Assembly: GCF_030247195.1 (NCBI RefSeq)
Contig: NC_080670.1
Span: 158,112,580 to 158,176,579, forward strand
DNA: 64,000 bases
DNA from: Topomyia yanbarensis
Lineage: Eukaryota; Arthropoda; Insecta; Diptera; Culicidae
Reading direction: 5' to 3'
The notes under the pieces were generated by a model. It had not been told where the DNA came from. It did no database searches and worked only from the letters and a program-made list of their open reading frames with translations. This document shows, in pieces, positions 23,026-33,814 of the stretch. The stretch's first letter is position 1, and the number at the start of each line of letters is the position of its first letter. The position numbers were made by a program, and so were the translations under genes.

Positions 23026-24950
23026 AGCGAGAAAGAGATGTTTGTTCTAAATATAGTGCCACGTGCAGTGTGAGTGCACTTGCGACGCGGCGACGACGGG
23101 AGTCAGGAGTCATCTACGTACACCCCCTTTCCCAAGCCAACGGTCAGCGATGCGCGGTAGCTAACGATCGGTGGCAGTTATTATTGAAAATAGCCACAGA
23201 TGGCGGAGGGTAGGCAGTACACGAGTAAGTGAGTGTGCGCTATTATGCAAAGGGGAGCAGTAGAGACCCGAAATGCGACACGTCTATCACCACCGCGACC
23301 TGATTCTCCTCAGATGGTAGTCGAATCAGGTTGCAGGAGATGCTCAAAATTCTTCCACTGGTTTGGGCTGTGGGCTGCGATCTGTTATTTTATATGGAGT
23401 AGACGAAAGTGTTTCTGCTTTCGAGTACATCGGATAGTAGTTCTGCATTATTGACTTAAATAATGCACATTTTTCACTGGGGACGAAACCTATTCACTTA
23501 CTTGTGTGGGTTGAATGCTATTTTTTCTTCAATTAGGTTGTGTGACAACAATATAATATTCCGTGAAAGTTTGCTAGTTTAGTATACAGTTAGAATCGAG
23601 TTTCTAACCGTAAAAAGTTTGAATAATATATAATTTTGAAGTTTTATGTTTTATAGTTAGTTAAAAAATACATATTCACATAGAAAATAGATATATAGGC
23701 TAGAACATTTTTTCCGAAAAACCTGTGTAAACATTCGAATAAAAATACGTTACAAATTGCCTTCGTATTCTATTTCGCATACGTGAATAATCATTGTAAC
23801 CAAGCTTGCACAGAAGGTTCGAATCCCGATTGCTCGAAGTCTGCTAACTGATCGTAGCGCCGGCTAGCGGCAAGTTGCTACTTGTCGATGTGATTTAAAA
23901 ACGATCATTATTTTTCTTTCATACTTTGAAAAGTTTACTTGTATGCCATTTATCAGTGATATTCTATAAGCGCTGTAAATTTTGTAAAAGCACTCGACGG
24001 GTTTGGAGAACTGAACTATGATTCCTCTGGAAAAGTAGTGATTGCGATTTGAATGTATCAACCAATTCTCTTACTCGTGAATTGCTGTGGAATCTGAACA
24101 TCCCTTCTGCTTACGCGTCGCAGGAAAATATAGAACACAACTGTTCGGAAACTATGCACATGTTCAAAGAAAAGCATTCCTAAGCTAACAATCAAAACAA
24201 ACTAGAAACTCTAGTGTGGACGCAGCTCAATCTCTGCCAAGAAAATCGACGAGTTGAAATGGACGGTCGTGAGGACAGGACCTTGAAATTTGCTGCCAAA
24301 CACGCGGTGCCCTAACCGTTTTAATGGCAAGATAGTTAAAAGACAACGGTCGACGCGTCGGCTGAGAAGTCCCGCACAGGATCATTTCTTTGTTGGACGG
24401 CTATGCAACCAAAGCCAATTAGATTGTGTACACGGAATTGCGTTGAGCGTACTAATGACTGTCAGTTGGGCCGTTGCACTAGCTGCGCTATCATCCCGCA
24501 CTCTAATGGTATTTCCGTTTTTGACAGCGCACTACACCGTACAGAGTTTTTTTTACCCAAAACGTGTGATCTATTAATTACGCCTAAATCGTTAAATGTG
24601 GGTTAATGACGTCTTCGGAGGAATTAGGCATTACAAGCCCTGCCTAGTAACAATTGAGGTTTTATGGTACTTTTATAGTCGCTGATTAAGCTTAGATTGA
24701 ACTTGTAGCATGCTATAAAACTTCAATTTTTACTTGGGCTTTTATATGATGTTGCGATTTTAATGATAAATCTTCATAAAAATGAGATATAGTTAGCAAC
24801 TTTCTTGCGAGCACTTAAATCAAGATTAACTCTTCAACAAAGTACAGCATGCTTCATCCAACAAGTTTGCTGAAGACATAAAGTCTCTATCATTAATATT
24901 TTCAACATCATTGGTTGTTGTTTGTGGACGACCCCTTCAAAGCCGGTTCT
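22533..24950. other. unassigned region around the GA microsatellite
   Basis: Unlike its neighbours, 22.7-23.4 kb is fairly GC-rich and free of recognisable transposon ends. It could hold host regulatory sequence. I see no conserved coding frame. Short frames at 23233-23454 and 24290-24577 have no recognisable motif. Confidence 0.3.
22957..23021. repeat. (GA)n microsatellite
   Basis: About 32 uninterrupted GA units followed by impure GCGCGAGCGAGAAAGAG. Frames reading ERERER or SLSLSL over it are artefacts. Confidence 0.97.
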
Positions 24951-24956
24951 TTAATA

Positions 24957-27068
24957 CAGCAAGATTCCGTTTTTGGCATGCTCCTATTTTGGCACACTCC
25001 GATTTTGGCAACAAATGGGTTCCGTTTTTGGTAACATTCTTGTTGTACATAATAAGTATTTTAAAAATGTACAATAGATATTTTTTATATCAATTGACAT
25101 CACATTTGACTTTATTTCCAAACATGGGAGTCGTATTAACCCTCAAACGGGCAAATCTTTTTTTTTTTTTTAATTTTATTAAAATTGTCTCATAGTTTCA
25201 ATACATTACTGTGATAATTTGTTTTTCGCAATGTTGTTTTAAAACGGTATTATGCATTTAAGGGTTAACTATATTTTACTATACGTGTTGTATTTAATGA
25301 TCACAATAAGTATAGAAATGTATTATTTATATATATTTTAACTGGTAACAGTGTAACTAGTGTCTGACGGCCCCACAAATAGTTGGGTTTAGCTTTATGA
25401 TGTCTTTGGCAAATTTGTTAGTTTTTTGCCGATTTTTTCAAATAAACAAGGCTATCTATAATTACTTGGGGAGACGACCGGAGTAAGATTTATAGGATTT
25501 TCGGCTTTTGCGGTCTGATTAATCAGAACGGGTGTTTTATACTGCCCGACGTTTTGGCCACTGGTTATGGCCTTTTTCAAGGGAAGCTGTAATTTATTCA
25601 CGGTTACAAATAACATATTTAAAAACGGAAATACATTTTGTTACTCACTACGTTATCGTTCTTCGTTTGAGCATCGTTTGCCGACGATCGGAGGTTTTTT
25701 TTTATATAAGCTTCAAATATGCCGTTTGAGTCGTACACAGTGGTTAAAAAAGACTGATGGGAAAACTGAACAATGCTACCCACCAGTAAGTTTAGCAAAA
25801 TAATATTAATTTATTTCAATTTCAACCCACTAACTTTCATGCAATTGATTAGTAACGGCATATTTGAAGCTTATTTAAAAAAAAACCTCCGATCGTCGGC
25901 AAACGACGCTCAAATGAAGAACGATAACGTAGTGAGTAACAAATTGTATTTCCGTTTTTAAATATGTTATTTGTAACCGTGAATAAATTACAGTTTCCCT
26001 TGAAAAGGACCATAACCAGTGGCCGAAACGTCGGGCAGTATAAATCACCCGTTCTGATTAATCAGACCGCAAAAGCCGAAAATCCTAGCTATCTATAATG
26101 ATTAATTTGTTATGATTATTTTAAAGATTTAAGGTAGGGTGGCTCTTGAAAAATAGGATGTTTTGATGTGTTAATTTCTCGCAAATGCATTGTTCTAGAG
26201 ATTCTTAGAACTTTTATTGGAGCACATTTTTATCGTAGAACTGATTTTTTGATCCCTTTTGTTTGGACAGTTGCAAGTGATTTTACAGGTTTTCATTAAA
26301 TCTAACTATCTTCAAACATTGCAATTTGATTTTCAATTTATCAATGCCATCTGGAAGATCGACGAGTGGTTGGTTATGGAGGATAAAATTTATTTATTTA
26401 TTAAAAGAGCTATGTTTTTAAACAAAATTGTTCATTAATATTCACGAAAGAAAAGATAACAATCTCAGGAGCGAATGTCATGATAACATTTATCACACTT
26501 TGAAACTTTTTTCGAAGATTTAGTAATAAAACATTTATTTCTAGATATATTCTTCATAAATAAAATTTTAAAATTCATTTTCTCAAGTATTTTTTTAAAT
26601 GTCATGTAGCGCCATCTACATAAGTTATAAAGTATTAATGTCTTCGGTACATGCGTTAAAAATATCAATCAAACAACTTTGCCGAAGAAAGTTTTTAGAT
26701 AGAACACCTCTGTCAAAAGATAGAACTAATCTAGATCAGTTTCTACTTATCTAGATCAAAACCAAAATTGTCAAAATAATCCATTTCCATCGAAGATACT
26801 TTGTACTTTGCTAAAGACACTAATCCTCCATGATATATGTATACCCAGGGCGCTAGACGTCTGAATTTGATAAAACCATGAATAAAATTGAATTTGTTTA
26901 TATTTTTCTTTTATTTCATTCCATTTTACATATGATTAAAATCCTTAAAACATTTTTGAAATCGTAAATTGAAAATCTAAACCTTAAAAATACGGTTCCA
27001 TTTTTGACACGGTTCCGGTTTTGACAACTGAAAAAAATAAAATTGTTGCCAAAAACGGAATCTTGCTG
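24957..27068. mobile_element. pogo/Tc1-mariner-like TIR element with TA duplication
   Basis: A perfect 22-bp TIR begins CAGCAAGATTCCGTTTTTGG on the left and is matched in inverse at 27047-27068. Both ends abut a TA (24955-24956 and 27069-27070), the Tc1/mariner/pogo target. Sub-terminal copies of the TTCCGTTTTTGG motif recur just inside each end. The 2.1-kb body contains a later Penelope-like insertion (25463-26087) and otherwise no recognisable DDE transposase, so it is non-autonomous or decayed. A CAG start favours the pogo branch, but that is inference. Confidence 0.75.
25463..26087. mobile_element. Penelope-like insertion: two inverted pseudo-LTRs
   Basis: A 12-bp direct repeat GCTATCTATAAT flanks it at 25451-25462 and 26088-26099. 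Inside, arms of about 230 bp (25493-25729 and 25853-26087) are near-perfect inverse copies around a 120-bp centre. Each arm carries CCCTTGAA..., a GGCC-ATAACCAGT-GGCC stem, then (G/A)AAACGTCGGG. This resembles the hammerhead-ribozyme motif that Penelope-like retroelements carry in their terminal repeats (CTGANGA, stem II, GAAAC, GTC), with the first core box decayed to TTGAAAA. No RT remains. Inverted LTR arrangement and variable target duplication fit the family. A foldback DNA element is the alternative. Confidence 0.6.
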
Positions 27069-27580
27069 TATAATTTTTTAAATATCATCCTGACAAGTTG
27101 GTTATGTTCCGTAAAAATTGACAAGTTTTTATATTACAAAGTTGGCTGATCTCGCGTATTTTGAAAGTAATTCGGAAATTTTTGAAAAATATAATATCTC
27201 AAATAGTATTTACATTGAAACAACTGAGTTAACGTCAATAGTGTTTTCGGCAAACTCACAAAATATGGCAAGGTCTGTTATTTGCTTCTATGGTTTTAGT
27301 GATTAATCCTCCTAAAAGTGAGATTTTGCAATATTTTTTTTGTTGTAACCAACGACTAACCTTTCAACCCCCTTTTCAAGATTTACGAAGAATAGTCGTG
27401 TAAGATTTGGAACGTTTATATCTTTTGTTGTACTGCATGGAATTAATCAATTTCTTCACAATTGTGTCAAAAATATGTTCAGCAATGTCGTATTACATTT
27501 TGGAGTATGTATAACATGCATTAATAGGGAAAAGACTGTAGTTTAGCAGCCGTCAATATGGTGCATCAACCGAACACTTA

Positions 27581-28152
27581 CAGTAGCGCTCAAAAACCTT
27601 TTCCAGGAACTTTACTTCCTGTATTTTCTGAGAAATGACGTCCTTTGCTTATCATTCGTTTTAGAGTTAAGGTGTCTTTGGCAAAGTTGTTACATAGCAT
27701 CTAGCGCTTTATTTGATCATTTCATATTAGCTCGGAATTCAGTCGCTAGGTCGGTGCTGTTAAGGAATTATACCACTGTAGAACACGAAAAAATAGGCAT
27801 ATTTCGGGATTTTTTTTCTAAACGCAATAAAGAGGTAAATAGGAATCTTGTAAAATGGGATTTATAATACCAGTTGGGAAGCACAAAAATATATTTTTCA
27901 AGTGATTTTGTCACAAGATGGCGGCTGTCCAACATTTTCCCGTTGACACCTCTTTTTGGAAAGGGTCCACGGCCGAAAACCTATCTCCCGTAATTTTAAA
28001 TCTAGAGCTTAAAACTAGAGTTATTCCTTATAATAATAGCAAGTGACGTACGTAGGCTTTTTTCGTCGTTAGCCTTTTCTGCTTTTGACGATAACAGAGT
28101 TGCCAATATTACCGACGAAATACCACCTACAAAAGCCTTTTGAGCGCTACTA
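27581..28152. mobile_element. TIR element ending in AGTAGCGCTCAAAA
   Basis: The left end AGTAGCGCTCAAAAACCTTT is matched by the right-end inverse AGTAGCGCTCAAAAGGCTTT. The ends are about 570 bp apart. Flanks suggest TA or a short TAC(A/G) duplication but this is not clean. No coding motif inside. Superfamily unknown. Confidence 0.45.
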
Positions 28153-29051
28153 CGCTAAATGATGAAAAGTTTTAAGTGTAGGTCTACCACATATTTTTTT
28201 ATCTATTATTATTTTTACTTGGCTGCTTAGCGCGAACGAAGCATCTCCTAAAAGGGTTCTACAATACCAAGAAGGGAAATTTTATGAGCTGTACACGGCT
28301 GATTGATAAATTATTTTGTGTCGTTACGTCCTACCAGCAGAAGCCATAATTTTCATTTCCGATGGGTGGAAGGTAGCAGACATACACGAAAAAAACCGAT
28401 TTTAAATCATCTAGCCGAAGCTGCTCGTGATTGATTCCCGCTAATTTCATGCACCGCGCCACAAATCTTGAACAGAAGTAATTGTGATTTCTATCGGTTT
28501 CTGCTAGTCAATTAACCTTGTCAGATGTCCGGAGAGTGCATGTCAACATCGGGAGAGAACTTGATTATTGGGATCGTCTCCGTGGATTGATGCTTGTTTT
28601 GCGTTGTATTGAATGAAGAAATTAGACGTTTGAGCTATCTGATTGGAAAACAAGTTTGTAATTAATTTCGTAGAGTGTACAAATACAGAAAAAATGGAAA
28701 TAAAAGATTTTTTGAGAGCAATTACTATCTGTGCCATGATCGGTACGTGCAATTCGATCAACGGACCAAGCGGATCAGGCTAGTTTTCGTTCGAAGTAAA
28801 TTGTTTTGGTTCAATTGCCGGCCCCTTTTGTGTTGAACGTTAACTAAACCGATCACCGCATACACTATGAACAAGCGAGAGATGCGAGATGCGAGCGCTG
28901 ATTTTCTTTTCGTGCGATGACCGACCTGTTTTGCTTCGAACGTACACTGAACTGAGTACAAAACCGGGGGTCGTATGCGATTGCGGCATAATTCGTTTGT
29001 TACACTCGTGCAGATATTACCATTACCATTAGATATACGCTCGATATTTTT
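28153..29051. other. unassigned region
   Basis: No element ends or protein motif seen. The minus-strand 137-codon frame (28758-29171) overlaps the histone pseudogene on the opposite strand and is probably a shadow. Confidence 0.3.
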
Positions 29052-29251
29052 GGACGTGGTAAGGAGGAAAGGCGAAGGTAAAACCAAAATCTGGCTCGGG
29101 TCGTGTCGGTGTCTAGTTTCCTGTCGGCCGAATCCACCGTCTGGTGAAAAAGGGCTACGGTGCCGGAGCACGCGTCTACCTAGCAGCAGTAAAGGAATAT
29201 CTTGCCGTCGAAGTATTGGAGCTGGCAGGAAACGCTACCCGTGATAATAAA
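29052..29251 (+). pseudogene. histone H2A pseudogene fragment
   Basis: Core histone H2A packages DNA as an H2A-H2B dimer in the nucleosome. Here GRGK (29052-29063) shifts frame into GKAKVKPKSGSGRVGV, then an in-frame TAG where H2A has Q, then [45 protein letters not shown]. These match the H2A N-terminal tail, alpha-1, loop 1 and alpha-2 in order. About four residues of loop 1 (the NYAERV region) are deleted, and similarity ends after RDNK, so the alpha-3 helix, docking domain and C-terminal tail are absent. The canonical form fits better than the H2A.V variant (ARDNK rather than SKDLK). Two frame lesions and truncation make it non-functional. It is the only non-transposon protein homology in the window. 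Confidence 0.88.
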
Positions 29252-30539
29252 CATGAAGACCATCACCAAAATACTACATTTTTAACTGACACGTTGCTGT
29301 CAAAATATGGAAGCAAAAATATTTGACCGTTTTCAGTTAGAGTTAGTTTCAGCTGTTGCGGTAGAAATCATCTTACTGCACCACACGGTCGTCTTACCGC
29401 AGCGCATTATTCCAGAGTGGTTGCGGTTATTACCACTACCGCGATGAACCCTACATATGTTTTGTTTGCGATCCAAACATGAGATTGCCATGAAACGTAT
29501 GTATTTGAGTACTTAGACTACGGGACTTACAATAGCTACATAGTTTCGATCAGTGTTCTTTTAATCTTCGTGATATTTCTGACATGGTGAAATTGTCGAT
29601 TTCCAATATTGCACTTCATTCACAGATGGCCGAAGGTTACAGCCTTTGAAATCAATCAATATTACGGTGAATCTAAGTGCGCGAGTCGTCTTGAGATTGG
29701 TTAGATTTGAGTCGAGGTTAGCATTCTTTGCTGCAGTAATAGAACTAACAATTCTTTGAAATATTGTGTCTATTTGCGCGTAATGTTGGTAAGATAGATT
29801 TTTGTTATATATTCCACAGAAGTTTTAAACATTTCGCACTAAAAATTTAGGATTTTCAAATGTTACATTATTGTACGGAAATTGACTGAATAGAGCCAAA
29901 AAGCCGAACCGTAAAAACCTTTTCCCTCTACTTCTTCATTAACCATACTTTGATTGGGAACACTCCACAATATAAGAATGTTTATTTCGTAGTAAAAATA
30001 TCGAAAAAATTTAAATTGACGGTGCCAGATGTGATGAACAACTGAATATTTGCCACATCTGCGGATCGCTTGCCAAACAAGGATTGTGTAGCGAATTTCA
30101 ACATATTCCTTTTCCACTTTCTGTACAGCTTCGTTGTGCAAGTTCTAACACCGTGCTCTGGTTGCCGCTTCTGTACGGTGCCTTTCGAATTTTACATACG
30201 CGTTGAACAGAACATTCCCTTGTTTTTGCTTAAAATAAATTGAAACTTGAATTGAAATGGTGGATTGACGTTTGAATTGGTTCAATATCATTTTGGGCAT
30301 GCAATGCTTCGTTTCTTACCGCTTCCCTCACTCCGCCTGGTTGTCTGATGCTCTTTAAACGTCTTGTTAATATATATGCTACGATATACGATTCCGGGCT
30401 GCTACCTATTTAATACTATAGTGTTATGAACAATGCAACTATTTTTTGGAAAATAGCCCGTAGGATGATTTTATGTTCATCCTAAGTTCGACGCTCCCAA
30501 AATCCGGAACCCCTGACCCAGTGTACCCACGCTTAAAGA
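29252..30539. other. unassigned region
   Basis: No terminal repeats, no RT or transposase motif, no convincing coding frame. Composition is mixed AT-rich. Nothing further can be said. Confidence 0.35.
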
Positions 30540-31892
30540 CGGTACTGGATTGCAGCCATGAACAACACACAACAAGGAACGCTGCACCTGTGAGGGATGC
30601 TGCGACGAGGAGAGACAAATTGCTCACCCTCACGGGAACACAGGTGTAAGATCATATGGACGACGGGCATGAATAAATTCGTGATCCACGTCTACTAACA
30701 TTGCACAGTGCTTGAGCCCGACATGATCGGACAACTTCAGATACTAGAGATGTGATGAGGCGTACCTAGACTTTGCCAAACGTCTGAATCAGAACGCGAT
30801 GAACGCAAGATGTAGAGCAATCGATCTGATTCCGCTGAAATTGCAGAGAAGAAGTTAAGCGTTAAGCGCGTCATTTGAGAGTGAGGGTCGCGAACCTGTA
30901 GCACTGATGGAGGCCTCTGCAGCGGAGGTCCCATCATTGCCAGAAATACCACCCCTTCGCCGACTGCTACTATGCGATTTGGTCTTCAATATAGATGAAG
31001 CAGTTGTACAGTATCGCGACACTGATCACTGTTGCGCCACGGGATCCCGAAGCTGCAGTATTCTTCAAAGTTGACCTGCGCACTTTAGGTCATAGACGAT
31101 AACGTTCCTCCAATGCACCCGGCATTTGTACAGAACCTGTTAGATCTGCACTTAATATACCTACAGGTGACCCGCCCAAACATCACCTCCTTGATAGCGG
31201 AGATCGGAGAGTTGGATCATCGACAAGCGTGCAGCTATGGAAAGGCTGACACGGCAAAAGATCAGCGAAATTATGTCATCATGTCCAAATCAGCCACGAG
31301 AAGCCCGATTATTGCGAAGGTCTACCGGATATCGGCGAATTAACTAGCTTTTAGGTCGGTACTTGAGAGACCCTCGTTTAACATTGCGAATAGCAGTCGG
31401 GGCTAAAGCGCGAGGAGGAATGGGCAGGCGAAGAAATTGACCAGTTGGCACCGTCGATACCAATGAAGTACACGAGGTAACGCGGTACTTTAGGAATTGG
31501 ACGATAGCTGGATACGTGTCCAAAACTTTTGGCCCAAGAAACTGACCATTGTACATCCCACGATGGTTATATGTATCAACAGGGTATTATGCGAACCACT
31601 CTTATTGTCGGATTATTCACCCGTGGTACCCCAATTCTCCTCCCCACGGATAGCAACATGTCCAACCCATCAAAGCAGAAACCAATTATCTATCTATCAA
31701 GTCTGTACAAGATCGTGAGAACCATCAGCACACCACATACGTATGGACCCTTTGTGAGCAGATTGGCGTCCTGATAGAGGAGCAGAATGGATGCCAGAAA
31801 AACCACACATGGCTGCAAAGATCAAGCCATTGTTGATGAAGTCATTGTTGGGAAAGCAGTGTATAACCAACGGAAGCTTAGTATGGCCTATA

Positions 31893-32082
31893 GTGATTCA
31901 CAACCTGGGGTTCGCGGACTCCTTAGCGGCCGTGAGGTGGTTGCTAGAGGTCCGCGAAGAAAAAATCTTTTCCGGGTGTATACTGGAATTTCAAACTTTT
32001 TTCGTCTATTACGGGTGCGGGTCCGCAACAACGCTAGATGATTTCAAAGGGGTTCGTTGTATGAAAAAGGTTGAGAACTGGT
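31893..32082. mobile_element. hAT-type MITE (190 bp) inside RT motif A
   Basis: Ends resemble the CAGTGGTTCTCAACC type of hAT terminus: GTGATTCACAACCTGGGG on the left and inverse ACCAGTTCTCAACCTTTTTC on the right. The 8-bp target duplication GGCCTATA is perfect at 31885-31892 and 32083-32090. Removing the element and one octamer restores the reading AYINYKKAF of the interrupted RT. No coding capacity. Distinct from the CTAGGGGC family at 3.2 and 19.2 kb. Confidence 0.88.
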
Positions 32083-32855
32083 GGCCTATATCAATTACAA
32101 GAAGGCATTCTCCACACCGCACTCGTTCCTTATCAAGGCATAGGAGATGTATAAGGTGAATCCTGTATTCGTCAGGTTTCTGCGGCATGCGACGACACTG
32201 CAACTCAGAAGTGTTGCGATCTCGAACGCTCCGCATAATGAGGGGGATATTCCAAGGCGATTGCTTGAGCTCACTTTGATTTTGTTTGGCAATGACCCCC
32301 TTAGTAGGACACTCAATTGTAGGGCTATCAAACAAGGTATGTTGTAGGTATGAGAATGTTCACCGGAAGAGGTGAACCATACCTTCTACATGGACGATCT
32401 CAAGATATATCCTCACTTGACGGAATGACTGGGTGAAGCCCTCAAACTAATCGAAAAGATTAGTGACGATATCGGCATAGAATTTGGTATAGAGAAATGC
32501 TAAGTGATATGTTTCGATTTAAGTTCGATGTTTCGGGACATGATTCGTGGCAAATTGTTTAAGTATCTCGGACTCCAGCAGATACCCGGGATTCGCCACA
32601 GCGACATCAAGCTTGAGCTCCGAGATAAATTCTTGAGTCGTGTGAATTGTGTCTTTCCTGAACGCGGGAGCTAAGGTCAGAGCAATCAACATGTTTGCTT
32701 TCCCCGTGGTGACCTACAGTTTCGGTGTCATCAAATGGAGCCGAACTAACCTGGACGATCTTAGGAGAAAATTGAGGATGGTGTGTGGACAAGTAAGAAT
32801 GCGCTATTCTCAGTCGGCACTGGCGAGTTTCACATTGCCACGGGATGAAGGTGGA

Positions 32856-33314
32856 GCTTGAGCTTGAGCCCTGGCTGCTACTCCGTTATCGATCGGGACT
32901 AGCTGAAGTTGCACAGGGAATCAGCAGATAATTATGCTTGCCAGGCCCGAACGTAGATCGCGGAAGGAAAGGGAAGGAATTGTTAGTCCGATAGTTGCTT
33001 TTGCTAGAGGCCGTATATACTACTGCGCACTCCACAAGTATCACGGGAAGAGGATATTTTTGTTAGTAGAGTATAGAAGTTGGATATACTTCTTCTTTAC
33101 CGACGCCAGAGAGGTGATTCCACTACCTGGACTAGATATCGATCCACTAATTTCATGGACCGGGGACCAACGGCTTTACTTCCCTTCCGAAGGAAGACGT
33201 GACCACAGATTTTTTCACCTCAGAAAAATCGCAATGACCTCGGCTGGAATTGAACCCAGGCCAACTGGAATGAGTGGCGGTCACGCTTACCACTCAACCA
33301 CCGGCGTCGTCACG
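32856..33314 (-). mobile_element. tRNA-derived SINE with 21-bp target duplication
   Basis: The target duplication TTGCCACGGGATGAAGGTGG(A) is exact at 32835-32855 and 33315-33335. Reverse strand from 33313 has an A box TGGTTGAGTGGTAAGCG (33284-33300) and a B box GGTTCAATTCC (33246-33256), then a long non-tRNA body (GGTCATTGCGATTTTTCTGA, TTCCTTCGGAAGGGAAG, CCGTTGGTCCCCGGTCC) and a 3' end of GCTCAAGCTCAAGCTC next to the duplication. It splits the YMDD-family RT between two copies of TLPRDEGG. At 459 bp it is long for a SINE, so the 3' part may be a partner LINE tail. Confidence 0.88.
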
Positions 33315-33814
33315 TTGCCACGGGATGAAGGTGGACAAGGAATAGTCGACATCCAGACACTATGCGTAGCGCAAGTGAGAAAACTTTGTGGAAAGTGCCA
33401 AGTGTACTACAGGAATGTGGGGAGAATTTCAAACATAGCTGAATCGAAAGAAATAAACAAAGAAAGGGTAAAGTTATTAAGTTATTTACATTTTAACGAC
33501 ATTCAATTAGGTGTAGATCACTGGATATGGAAAGTTATGAAAATTTAGAACCATAGTACTCAAGTGAGAGCAAGGATGTAAAGTATACAGATCGGAAAAC
33601 TAGTGGCAGGGTGAATAGAAACTTCATTTGTCGGTTCTCACGGTACCGAGGGACATGTCTGTCTTTACCAGGAGGCATGTTGGTGGACTTGAGTGATTCG
33701 TTACGTTATGTTGCCTAAGCTCGACCTCCACCAGCAGAAGACAAAAGATAAGCCTGTAAGACATTAAGCCTGTTTCTATTGACCCTACCACTTCTAGTTT
33801 TCCAATCTGTACAC

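Larger units (their letters stand above)
30540..33480 (+). pseudogene. YMDD-family non-LTR RT remnant, plus strand copy
   Basis: Scattered frames give, in order: RNAAPVRDAATRRDKLLTL (30.57 kb), EAYLDFAKRLNQNAMNARCR (30.75 kb), TRYFRNWTIAGYVSK, FWPKKLTIVHPTM (31.5 kb), TRGTPILLPTDSNMSNPSK then IYLSSLYKIV (RT block 1), THGCKDQAIVDEVIVG, LSMAY|INYKKAF (motif A, split by a MITE), NDPLSRTLN, HTFYMDDLKIY (motif C), FKYLGLQQIPGIRHSDIKLE, VVTYSFGVIKWSRTNLDDLR and LPRDEGG|QGIVDIQTL (split by a SINE). The YMDD box is intact in sequence, but many stops and shifts kill the gene. The minus-strand copy at 13.6-14.9 kb is the same family. Clade not assigned; the MDDLKLY block differs from the R1, CR1 and I-type elements around it. 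Confidence 0.8.

Noticed and set aside
22778..23213. Frames reading ERERER and SLSLSL
   Set aside because: GA microsatellite translation in different frames and strands; no domain outside the repeat.
23810..23835. GGTTCGAATCCC as a tRNA or SINE B box
   Set aside because: No A box at the right distance upstream and no cloverleaf; a lone match is not enough.
28758..29171. 137-codon minus-strand frame
   Set aside because: Overlaps the histone H2A remnant on the other strand and has no domain.
30439..30633. Minus-strand frame with a signal-peptide-like start
   Set aside because: It is antisense to the RNAAPVRDAATRRDKL block of the plus-strand RT element; the hydrophobic run is probably chance.
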